Assembly: GCF_003073045.1 (NCBI RefSeq)
Contig: NC_037602.1
Span: 10,092,464-10,156,463, forward strand
From: Pomacea canaliculata
Lineage: Eukaryota; Mollusca; Gastropoda; Architaenioglossa; Ampullariidae
DNA: 64,000 nucleotides
Direction: 5' to 3'
The notes beneath the pieces were generated by a model. The model made no database searches, was not told the DNA's origin, and saw only the letters and a program-made list of their open reading frames with translations. Positions 54,401 to 64,000 of this stretch are shown here, in pieces. How positions within the stretch are numbered: the stretch's first letter is position 1; each line of letters starts with the position of its first letter. Both the position numbers and the translations under genes were made by a program.

Positions 54401-56234
54401 TTTTCTCCCTCCATCTCTCTCTTATTAACGGATATTACCGGCCTGCTAGCTAAATTGTACCCTATAGACCATAGAGGGTAGACTATAGTCTGAACACTAT
54501 AGACTAACCAATACTGAGGTAAAGACACGAGTAATGTCGGGGTGTGTGGCCACGTGGTCTAACAGATTAGACGTGGCCATGGTGTAGTTGCCCGCTCGTG
54601 TCTCCAGCCCTTCATGGTGCGTTCACAAGCCCAGAAGTTCACTACGACTCCAGCTCAAAAGGACAGGGTACAAAAGTGCAACAAGATCATTTAAGAAATG
54701 CAAACAAAAAAAAATGGAGTAAACAAAAAAGTGCCACACAGTGCTCGGTAGCGGGCATTAGGGACCTTATTTCAGAATGCTCAACCGGAGCTGTGAATTT
54801 TAATCGCTGGTGTCGTCGAGATTAAAAAACTACAGCGACAAGAGAGTTGGGCCCCGACAACAGGCAGGGAGACTGCTTGTGAAATACATAATCCAACGAT
54901 ACAACATACCAAACTCTCATCACATCAATAAAGAAAGTGTAATTTTCAGTCGGATATTATCACTGCTTATCTCAGACACCCTTTTATGGAAGCTTGATTA
55001 AAGGTAGACACCCTTTCACGCCAGTAGGGGGAAAAGAGTGAAAACTCAACAGTTGGCGAGATCGTGCTTCTGAAAGCTGACTCTATACTCAGAGCGAAAT
55101 TTCTGTTATCAGACAATGATAAAATCGTTGAAATGTTTTCATTATGTTACGGGTACATCGACCAGAGGACACGGTTGGAATTCAACAAAAGATGAAATAC
55201 ATTCTTTCGTGACAACTCTAGCCGACTGTGTACCTAGCGGGATTATTAAGTGCTATTAATGAGAACTTTCATGAAGTCTGTGTATAGTATACAATATTCA
55301 GTGAAACGTGGGTTGGTCTGCAGAGCTACTTTGCCATAAAAGGCTTTATGGCCACATTTCTGTAATTATGATCAACCAAAAGTTAAATACATCTCATTTA
55401 TCTTTGAAGAAAAAAAAAGGGTGTCAAGAGGTGCAGGCAATATAGGAGTCCCAGGTGCAAATAAAGAAACGAAGGCTTGATAGCGATTGAGTGAGTAAGC
55501 GACCCAGGTGTGCAAACCCAGTCGGCGCTCTTTGATCAGGGTTATGAGTTGATTCTGACATCAGCGACTTGAGAATTAAACGATAAAAGGTGCGAGAAAG
55601 TTTGTAAGATGATTATTATATAGATATGAAGAAACGAGAAAGCCAAATATATAATATATGTGTGTTTGTGTGTGCGTTTCCTGCGCTGGCGTGTGTGTTA
55701 CTTTTGACGGGAGAAGAAGAAGCAGAAGAAAAAAACGAAGAATCGTCACAGTACCTGACTGAGCATTAAAATAGAGTAGAATATCATAGCATATGTAATG
55801 ATATATATGTAATATGTAATGATGTAGACCTTTATGGGTTGCTGTGGAAACCATACACTGAACTATGGATGCGAACACAAATAGTAGAAGCTGGGATGTC
55901 TGTTGATCCCCTTTTGATATTTCAGACTTCTACTCCCACTCTTGTCCCTGCCTGCATATTGAACGAATGCGTGTGAAGAATGAAAGCTGTTTCTGAGTGC
56001 CATGTAAAGTAGATTGACTGCAGTGAATAAAAGTGTGTGTTAAAGGGAAAAGTCAAATGATGATTGAGAACAATCAGTGAAACGGTCAAAACAAGTCCTG
56101 GATACTTCTGAAGCGACTGACTTACTGCGGTAGCCAAATCCGTATTTCTTGGCCATCCTCATCGGTAAAGGCTCACGTGCAGGCTCCGGCACGCGTATCA
56201 GCAGAGGATCGTGGTCCCCGCTAAAGTTGTACAT
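47818..56234 (-). CDS. Unrecognised multi-exon protein, Pro/Ser/Arg-rich
   Basis: I do not recognise this family. Exons in transcript order: 56126-56234 or longer, 52595-52683, 50663-50723, 48526-48715, 48205-48325, 47818-47916 (TAG). Every junction is GT-AG and phases 1,0,1,2,0 are all compatible, which is hard to obtain by chance. From the ATG at 56232-56234 the product is about 220 residues: MYNFSGDHDPLLIRVPEPAR, then PHWSQWPQTRPYTTVGLRKS, FSVPGIHHWNSSAQ, SRGLSPRRAPPPVMPGRSLS, GFWQGFTAYSTRESRPMYRH and a C-terminus GHFIIHPDWVSERSGLRRSK. It is basic and rich in Pro, Ser, Arg and aromatic residues, with no membrane segment. The open frame continues upstream to about 56385 without an ATG, so a further 5' exon is likely. 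The composition resembles small microtubule-associated ciliary or sperm proteins; that is only an impression. Confidence 0.7.
48326..48525 (-). repeat. Compound microsatellite filling a 200-bp intron
   Basis: On plus, a CAT run (48333-48373) is followed directly by an AATC run (about 48374-48414), together some 80 of 200 intron bases. On the transcribed strand it reads TGAT repeats then GATGAT repeats, ending in gatgtcatcag at the acceptor. The repeat thus occupies the usual place of the branch site and pyrimidine tract. Confidence 0.8.
49320..49352. repeat. GA microsatellite
   Basis: Short GA-rich run in an intron of the unrecognised minus-strand gene. Confidence 0.6.
52700..56125. other. 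Large intron of the unrecognised gene
   Basis: Apart from the purine/pyrimidine block and small palindromes near 54480, no exon or element was recognised in this intron. Confidence 0.4.
53930..54150. repeat. Polypurine tract followed by polypyrimidine tract
   Basis: About 150 bases almost purely purine on plus (GA and GAGAAA motifs, 53945-54090) are followed by about 50 bases almost purely pyrimidine (CTCTCTTC motifs, 54100-54150). The two halves could pair with each other or form triplex DNA. ORFs drawn through this block are low-complexity artefacts. Confidence 0.6.
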
Positions 56235-56698
56235 GGGGACACTCGGGTCATCCTCCGCTAGGTTGTCGGCGATAGAGATTTCGGGGTGGAAGTCTTCGCA
56301 TAGAGGACTGGGTAGACACCCGTCCGAGAGATTGGTGCGGGTCAAAGAGGCGAGAGACGCTGCAAGCCATGCTCATGACCTCGGTGTGGTGACGTAGCTA
56401 GTTCCACCCGGTCTCTAACCAAGCTCCAGTGGCTGCAAAGAGTTTAACTACCTTCCTAATTCCTTTCAAGTTACAGGCCAGATCCAAGTTGTATTAATCA
56501 GTCTTTTTGGGCTATCACTTTCAGAAAGCTAAATTTCACACGAATTAATTCAGAAGTCGAAATTACATCATGGCAGTCAAGATGAGATTTATGGATTTGT
56601 GGCAGCACTTTTAGAAGCAGAAATCTCAAACAAGAAATGCAGACAATTGATGAAAAATACCCAACTAGGACGAATACTTGCCAGCTGGTGACAAATAC

Positions 56699-56794
56699 CT
56701 GACTTTGCTGCATCTGCACAGACTTGTGTGGTTGCCAGCCCCTGTCCACTGGTCGTGGCCCCCTGACGAGCTTGGTCCGTCTGTCACCCAACAT
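56699..56794 (-). CDS. Possible first coding exon of the unrecognised gene
   Basis: On the minus strand an ATG at 56792-56794 opens 32 codons (MLGDRRTKLVRGPRPVDRGW, then QPHKSVQMQQSQ) ending in a good donor (CAG, gtattt). The style (basic, Pro/Trp) suits the downstream gene. It ends in phase 0. The strongest acceptors in the next exon (before 56307, or before about 56363) need other phases; only a weak acceptor before about 56249 fits. The connection is therefore unproven. Confidence 0.35.
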
Positions 56795-56799
56795 CTCAC

Positions 56800-58449
56800 C
56801 TCCGATTGCGGGGCAACGACAGACGCCAGTGGAGGCCGCAGTGTTATCTAACTTGTTCTTTCCCGCGCGGCGATAACATTTCCTCTGACTCACACTTGTT
56901 ATGGCGGTAAGTTACCTGCCAAAGCAAAAAGTCGATAAGCTTCGTGACTGAATCTAATCGACTTCACCCTCAATATCAGTCGAGGGAGCCAGACCATTGC
57001 CAGCTACTCGACGTCCATATCTTCATGGTGTGTGTGTGGAATGGAAAAAAGAACGAACTGCAGCAACAGAACGAACAGAAAGGATGAAAAAAAAGAAAGA
57101 AAGCAAGTCTGGTCCATCCTTCTTTCGGTAGGGGGGATAATTAAGCGTAAACGCCTTGTCAAGGGAAGTAAGCGCTATAACTACTATGCAAGCATTATAT
57201 ATATATTTGCAGTAGGCTTGAGCATTTGGTTATCTTCTTCTTATTCACCCGAAGTGGAGCATAGGGCCGCATGGAAACCCTCCGGGTAACCAAGCCCTGG
57301 TGAACGAGGAGGGTTGGGCATGGGATTAGCATCCCCACCCTGTAAAACAACACATGCTACAGAAACCAACTTGGTTATCAGTGTTTATCAATTGCTTTGT
57401 TTATGTGTTTTGGTGCTCTTCATTTTGTGGACCGCCTGATGTGTTGTTTTCTCAACGCAAACAAGAAAAACGCTGAAGTTTTATTTACTATGTGGTTAAT
57501 TATAAAATAATTCCTGTTTACCTTCTTTGATATCAAATATCATATACGCACAGGTATGTATTCAGATCACACATACAGATATAGATGTGTTACAAAGAGT
57601 AAACATTATTTGAATAAAGTGGGTATGCAGATTTCAGGTATAGCGGAACGAGATAGGAATTATTCCCACAAGAATAATATGACTGTCATTATCGGAAGGA
57701 GGTATATACTGAAGCCGAGGTCAGACTGTAGGATCCTTGTCTCAGGTTTTCACTGTCACGACCCGTTCACCCCAATTAACCATCATCCACACATGATCAA
57801 AGCGTGCGAGCTTCATTCAAGCTGCTTGACATGTGGAGTGTCGGAGGATGAGGGGGATGCTCCATAACGAGCGGAACATGGCCCTCACCATAAATAGTCT
57901 CCTCATATTGCTGGTCATGGATGCCATGGGGAGCGGAATTCTGTCACGCTATTTAACCTTTTGTGACTGAGGTAGGTCTAGATAAACATCTCTGGACAAT
58001 GCTAGGTGTTTCTGATTATCAACTTATTTCCACCCCTGCCCGTCTGTCAAGCAGCAGTGAGCCATCTTGCCCTGTGACAGAGAGCGCAGTTTCTGTTTCG
58101 AGGTAAGATGCTTTGCAGAAGATTTTGAAAGTTTTATGTGTTTAAAAAACTGAAGAACACCATGGGTGGGGGTCGGTACTATGATCATATAATTGTGGAC
58201 ATGGATTGTTTTCCCTGTAAAAAATTGGTTTGCAGGAAAGTGTAAATTGTGTTGACATTGGTTGCTGTCTGATGACAAGCTTATTAGAAATAACGTCATC
58301 AGGCCATGATATTAGACATGAATAATATACATGTAGTGGGACTTTTTGGAAGACAAATATAACTTCTTCAAACATAAGCGGTACTTTTAATCGTGAGCAA
58401 ACCCGACATTTAACTCGCAATTTGAAGCGAGTCAACACACTGATTGCAG
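56800..58449. other. Intergenic region upstream of the SLC22 gene
   Basis: Contains the 5' flanks of the divergent unrecognised gene and SLC22 gene and the LINE-like fragment. No other gene recognised. The last hundred bases are probably SLC22 5' UTR. Confidence 0.4.
57247..57350. repeat. Possible non-LTR retrotransposon (LINE) fragment
   Basis: The GC-rich motif gggttgggcatgggattagc followed by atccccaccctgtaaaac resembles, from memory, a recurrent segment of invertebrate LINE-type repeats. No reverse-transcriptase reading frame remains and the family was not determined. Confidence 0.35.
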
Positions 58450-61400
58450 ATGGAGGAGGAGACGGCTAGTCAAGCCATGGACGCCGTGTTCATGGAGCTG
58501 GGATGGTGCGGGAAGTACCAGCTGCTACAGCTTTTCCAGATCCTGCTCTGCATCTTCCCTCTGGCCTTCAACGTCCTTTCTGTCGTTTTCTTGAGTGAGT
58601 GCAAGATCAAGACACTATCAGTCACCTGCAACATTCTTCTCGCTGTCGTCTGCTTATGTCCTTTCTTCTCTTTCAACGTCAGCTCCTCTTGCGTCAGGGT
58701 TGCACGATGTAGTTTAGAACGAAGAGTGTATTTCCTACAAAGAGTTTATTCCCTTTAGAGTTATAACTAAGTTCTTTCCCTTTTCAATGTTCGTTATTTC
58801 AGTCCTTGTTTACAGTTTAGTTGTTACAAAGATCTACCACCAATTGTTTAAAAAAATATGTAAAAATGGTTTAGGGTTAGGGTTTTCTTTCTCTTGTTTG
58901 TTTTTTGTTTGTCTATCCCCACTTCTGGAGGAAATGTTGACTGTGTGTGGCGGTGGCCTCAGGTAAAGCTAACAACCACTGGTGTCGGGAAATAGACAAC
59001 GTCACGGGTGGAGTGGTGTGGGATCACGTGACGAACATCACCTACGGCGAATGCACCGTGACGTTTACGAACAGCTCCATCACCAGTGAGGCCATGCCGT
59101 GTCCAGATGGTCTGGTGTATGCCGAGCCGGCTGACCACTCCATGGTGTCTCAGGTAGGTCATGCATCATTACCCCACGAACGGTGGGTGCTAGAGGTCAG
59201 TCTACTTTTTAAGTACGTTTGAAAATGTTTACCTTAACATATCACTCACTGCAAGGGGAGAGAGAAGGGAGCCAGCCATGTAAACAGAAGACACATTCAT
59301 CCGTGACATGTGCACGCACGCACGCAGCATAAACCCACGACAATAGCAACAACCGTCATACACGAACTTTTGCTCATGGATGCCGTGTCATCATACATGG
59401 ACAGGACATTCCAGTGTTGTCGTCTCAAATCGTGATGCTCCTGTCTGTCCACAGTGGGGACTGGTGTGCGAGAACGAGGCTCTGGCTGACGTGTCGCAGA
59501 CGTTGCTGATGATCGGCATGTGTGTCGGCGCCTTCTCCTTCACGACTCTGGCCGACAAGTATGGCCGCAAGCTCTTCCACGTGGGCTGTCATCTGGGGCT
59601 GCTGGCTGTGGGAGTGGCGCAGGCCTTTGTTCCCACCTTTGTGGCATACTTGCCTCTCCGATTCTTTTCTGGGCGCTTTTCAGCAGGTAGCCCTTGAATT
59701 GGCCAGCTGTGTGTGTGTTTAGATGTATTCAAAGTATATATATATTGGTGTACACCTAAGTCCAGGTGCACATTAAATGTCAGTACTGTAGTTGACTGTT
59801 AATGTGGTAACCTAGCAACGTGTTGTGCACATGACAGCAGTCCCCTTTGTCTGACAAGTCAAGCTCAGTTAGGAGGGATGGTCTGGAACATACAACTAAG
59901 ATATGCAAGCATTAAATTAAAAATAAAGCTGACATAATCGTAGCTATATTTGGGTTCGAACAATTGAAATTGGTTTATACAACTGGGCAAGTTATAAAAT
60001 AAAGACATTTGTCAAATACAAGTTGTAAACAGTTAAGCATCTTTTATAATTTAAAATATATACACATTATTGATTAAAATATGACTTTATCATCGTTTAC
60101 AACATTAAAAAAATATTGTAAAATATAATAGAAAGAACTATTGTAAAATATAAAAGGAATCACTGTACAAAGTAAGTTTTCTATTCAAACAAACTAGAAA
60201 CCTCCTCACTGACGGGAAAAAGTGTACTAAATGAAGGCCCAAGAATGTAACCTATTTCCTGAGATATTTACCATGCTCTGTCAACTCCACATCAGTGTTA
60301 ATATTTTATCTTTGAGGGAACTGGTTTGTGCTCTGGAATCTTGTGTCTGGAACTTTTGCCTGCGCCTCGTCGCTCGGTTCAGAGTATTATCGGTGGCATC
60401 ATCTGGGCCTTTGCCATGGTTCTCTTAGCGCCATTGCCTACCTCATGCGTGATCTCCCTGGCGATATCTTCAGATGGTCATCGCAGCCTTCTCGCTTTAC
60501 TGTATTGTCCAGATCTGGTGAGTGCAACAGTAGTTTGCAGTATATACAGCACACACACATATATTATGATACTGATAATATTTAAACCTCTCCTCATAAA
60601 TAAGTAAGGTCAGTCTGCACAATGTAAAGGGTTAGGGTGCTAAGGTCAGCAGGTGACTGCACTGCACAGGTTCACAGACGAGTCTCTGAGGTGGCTGGTG
60701 GCCAATGGCCGGGTGAAGGAGGCTGAGCGCATCTTGCGGAAGGCGGCGGCACTGAACGGCGCGGACCCCAAGCGAGTCCTGCACGTCTTCAGGAGCAAGG
60801 CCTTGCAGCATGTCAGTCCAGGACGAGGGCTGCAGAGCTGAAGCCGATGAACCAGGTAGACCAGGTAACCAGGCTGAGCCCACCACACTAGAAGACACCA
60901 GTAGGTACAGCGTGCTCGACTTCGTCCGCCACCGTTCTGTCCTCCTCTGCACCGCCATTAACGGCTTCGCTTGGTGAGTGAGTCTCTCTCTGTTTCCTTC
61001 GTCTCCTTCTTCTTCTTTCATTCTCTCTGCATGTGACACTGTTTGCAGACCACCATCTGCCATGATGCTGAACAGCCTTCATACCCAATACTCCTTTCAC
61101 TCCTGTTCACCTCACCTATTTCTGTTTCTCTCTTACTCTCTCTCTCTTCACAGGTTGTTTCTGAAGCTTTAACATGGTTATCTGCATTATTATTTCCCAT
61201 AATATTACAATAGTGTTCTCGATAGCACGACTGTTTGTCTGGCAGGGTCGTCGACGCCATGACCTATTACGGGCTGTCGATGACCTCAGTGTCGCTTGCT
61301 GACGACATGTACCTCGGCTTTCTCCTCACGACTCTCGTCGAGATTCCAGGCGTTGCAGCATTTTACTTGACCATCGACAGGTGAGAAAGGTGTCAAGCTC

Positions 61401-62749
61401 CTTCCTACTACTGACTCGTGGCATTCAGAAACAGGTTGTGTCCAAATTCTGATCATACCACATGCACATGCAAATCAATCAAACTTCTAGTCACTTCTGT
61501 ACTTGTTCAATGAAAGTCTGTTGGTACCCAGCTTCTAGTTTGTCAGCTGCTTATCTTGTTTCAGATGGGGTCGCAGGAAGTGCTGTATCATCTACCACAT
61601 CATCGCCGGGGTATCACTTCTTCTGTCTGTGGTGTTGTCAGCTGTGGCGGGTTAGTTTGAACTAGTCCATCACCTACCTTCCGTTAGCAGTGTGTATCTT
61701 GATCCCTCCTTTCCATTTTCACAGGTAGAGATTGTTACATTCTTCTTTGTTACAGCAATGCTAGATCTTCAAACATTCAAAGATCATTACAGCAAACAAT
61801 TAAAAATATTAAAAATGAACATTTTCTGTAGTGCTGTTAGTCAGTGCTACTTTGTGACATGTTTGTTGCTGGCTACTTGTTACATTGACAATGTTACAGG
61901 TGAGGCTGTAGGGGTTTCCCACACCGTGGTTGCGCTCTCTCTTGTGGGCAAGTTTGCCATTAGTGTGTCCTTCGGTGTCATCTTTCTCTACACACCTGAG
62001 CTGTACCCCACCAACCTCAGGTGTGAACACTTAATAGTATATCTTTACAGCATTAATTTACATATATTTGATTGATTCTTAAATGATCGACCGACCAGTT
62101 AATAGATTGATTTGTTATATTTAAACATTCGGAAATTTTTTTGTTTCAACTAAATATTGTTTAGCTGTTAGTTAAGTAGTGCTTTTTTTTTCCATACCGT
62201 TGACTGCCCACCCAGTAGCGATAGGCACCCGATTACGTAGTGAAGGTGGGTCAGTACGGTCATGTGATCTGAAGATTTTATAATATTCCACAGAAACGCC
62301 AGCCTGGGGATAGCTTCCATGTTGGGACGTGTGGGTGGGATGGTGGCACCGTATTCCCGCACTCTGGTGAGTTGGTGACAGACACACACACAGAGCACAG
62401 TCTAAAAATATTTTAAAATAAGGTTAGAGATGAATTAAGTTTATCACTTACTTTCATTCACTCATGAGAAATATTTTAAAAATATATTCTTCCCTCTCCA
62501 ATATCCTTCTTTATTGTTTTGGCTGAAGTATTATATTTCTGTTCACAGATTAAACATTACCCCTGGGCTCCTGGCACAATATTCGGCGTGTGCTGCCTTC
62601 TGGTGCCAATCTTCATGCGCATCTTGCCAGAAACAAGCGAGTGCGAACTGCCGCAGACGATAGGGGAAATGAAACTAAGGTTTCGGGTAGTCACAGGCTC
62701 GAGCAAGAAGTCGAGAAGCAAGAAAATGACTGGTGTTTCAGACGTGTGA
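58450..62749 (+). pseudogene. SLC22-type organic ion transporter with damaged central exons
   Basis: MFS transporter of the organic cation/anion class. Exons: 58450-58594 (ATG), 58961-59154, 59455-59686, 60317-60517, 60670-60973, 61245-61381, 61566-61652, 61903-62022, 62289-62368, 62549-62749 (TGA). Seen: N-terminal helix (YQLLQLFQILLCIFPLAFN), extracellular loop with HWC, CPDG and WGLVCENEALADVSQ, MFS motif ADKYGRK, later DRWGRRK, YTPELYPTNLR and LPETSECELPQTIGE. Exon 60317-60517 should read GIIWAFAMVLL, AIAYLMRD, WRYLQMVIAAFSLYCIVQIW, but is split by a one-base loss near 60428 and a ctccc insertion (or one-base loss) near 60453; its acceptor is also out of phase. Exon 60670-60973 shifts frame by one between KALQ (about 60805) and TSRYSVLDFV, causing a TGA. 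All other exons are intact. It could be a young pseudogene or a gene with local assembly errors. Confidence 0.75.
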
Positions 62750-64000
62750 CAGTGGATGAACTGATGAAAGTGAGGTCTCCGACGACGCTGATCAATAGTG
62801 CCGGACACTGTGTCAGCTCTCTTTCTCTCTTCCCGAAGACAGTCAGGCGTTTGGTCACGTGGCTTAAGACTCACTCCTGAGCGCAAGAGCGTGGCGTGAG
62901 AAAGCGTATGGCACCATCATTTTTTTTTTTTTTTTTTTTTGACAGTCACGACCTCACTCAAATTTTTCCTATCTCCGAGGTCAGAGCTCTCGAAATTGTG
63001 GCCAATTTTTATCAGATTCTTGTGTATAATAATTTTATTTACCATTATTTCCATCATCAATTAAAAAAATAAGTGTTCAAAACAGTTAACACACTGATAC
63101 ACACACACGCACCCTGCCCCTCCCCCCCCACACACACCCAGAGAAATACACAAGGGAAGTAACCCGTTTGGAGCAACTCACTGTTTGTGTTGCTTCCCTT
63201 AGATGAGTGTTACCGTGGTGTACTTTAATCTACTCTCATTTTTATTACTCTTTAGTATGTTATTACTTATTTAATTCTGTTCCTTTACTAAATTCTATGT
63301 AAACAGTATTATGTATGGGTGGGTGGAGGGATGCAAAATGGAAGTGCCTTCGCCTGTAAGTGAACGTGTGGCACTTTTTGTCCATGCTTGCTTGCCTTTT
63401 GCGTGCTCCTCTATATAATTATTGTATGTAATATTTCCATGTAAACATATTTCTTCTCTTTCACTTCTAAGATGAGGGATGGGAAACAGTTTATTATTAT
63501 CATTTTAGTTTTGAACATTCAGGATAACATTTTACATTGCAGCATTAGGGTTATTTCCAAGTGAATCTTCAGAAGTTGAATATCACGAGAACAACAATTA
63601 AATGTTAAAAACTTCATTAAATAATCTACTCAAGCTAATGTTTCTTATAAATGTGTATGTCTGTGTAAACGTGTTTGCATTCATATACACATATATTCAT
63701 GTGCGTGTATGGTATGTACATTATGTCACCAATAGGTTAAAGAAATAACGATGATGACGAAACTATAGATATAAATAAAAGCTGCATCTGAACTATTCAA
63801 TTGTACATTCTTCCTGTACAGCGGCTTGACCTGTCGGACACACACACACATCTAGACACGTGCTGCTAGCTAGACGAACTAAACTGTGTGAAAGTAGACT
63901 TGACCCCATGCAGTACTGGTTATCTTTAATGAAAATTTCAAATTGTCTTAAAGCAAACAACCATTTGTATTTCTTTCATCACACAGTCAACAACAAACAG
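62750..64000. other. 3' flank of SLC22 gene
   Basis: No further gene recognised. It holds a 22-base poly(T) run (62919-62940), a CA/C-rich run near 63095-63140, and an AATAAA at 63774-63779 that may be a distal poly(A) signal. Confidence 0.4.

Noticed and set aside
54545-54580. Inverted repeat gccacgtggtctaa ... ttagacgtggc
   Set aside because: A short bulged hairpin with no flanking duplications or tRNA features; insufficient to call an element.
57866-57960. Hydrophobic peptide in AT-rich DNA upstream of the SLC22 gene
   Set aside because: Does not match a transporter helix and has no splice sites.
58871-58882. Telomere-like TTAGGGTTAGGG
   Set aside because: Only two units; too short to be an interstitial telomeric tract.

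Overview
The window is animal genomic DNA. It is AT-rich, has multi-exon genes with GT-AG introns, and carries many small DNA-transposon relics, tRNA-derived SINE-like pieces and microsatellites. Protein similarity remembered from vertebrate orthologues, together with the repeat content, suggests a lophotrochozoan, most likely a mollusc (probably a gastropod). That assignment is inference; no species marker was seen. All exon models below were built by hand from splice signals and reading-frame phase.

Layout, left to right. (1) 919-10595 (+): the 3' eleven coding exons of a sorting nexin 27 gene (end of PDZ, PX, FERM-like), whose 5' part lies outside the window. Its introns hold a SINE, a piggyBac relic with a hAT MITE inside it, and an 884-bp Tigger/pogo-type element. 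(2) 10596-22213: 11.6 kb without a recognisable gene between two convergent genes, probably partly long 3' UTRs, with a second hAT MITE. (3) 22214-25844 (-): a complete eight-exon OSTF1 (SH3 plus ankyrin repeats). (4) 27575-31030 (-): a complete three-exon C3orf38-family gene. (5) 31259-42396 (+): a complete 21-exon MSH3 mismatch-repair gene, head-to-head with C3orf38 across 228 bp. Its fourth intron has the features of a U12-type AT-AC intron. (6) 43397-44512 (+): a four-exon RIIAD1 gene. (7) 47818-56234 or further (-): a multi-exon gene that I do not recognise, reconstructed from six phase-compatible exons. One of its introns is mostly microsatellite. (8) 58450-62749 (+): an SLC22-type organic ion transporter whose exons are sound except for two neighbouring ones that carry several frame defects.

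The genes are unrelated housekeeping or trafficking functions rather than a pathway: endosomal recycling (SNX27), SH3/ankyrin adaptor (OSTF1), DNA mismatch repair (MSH3), a probable PKA-RII-like docking protein (RIIAD1) and solute transport (SLC22). No prokaryotic-style operon, CRISPR array, rRNA or intact tRNA was seen. The points most worth a second look are the AT-AC intron in MSH3, the unrecognised minus-strand gene, the localised damage in the SLC22 gene, and the nested, well-delimited transposon relics in SNX27 introns.
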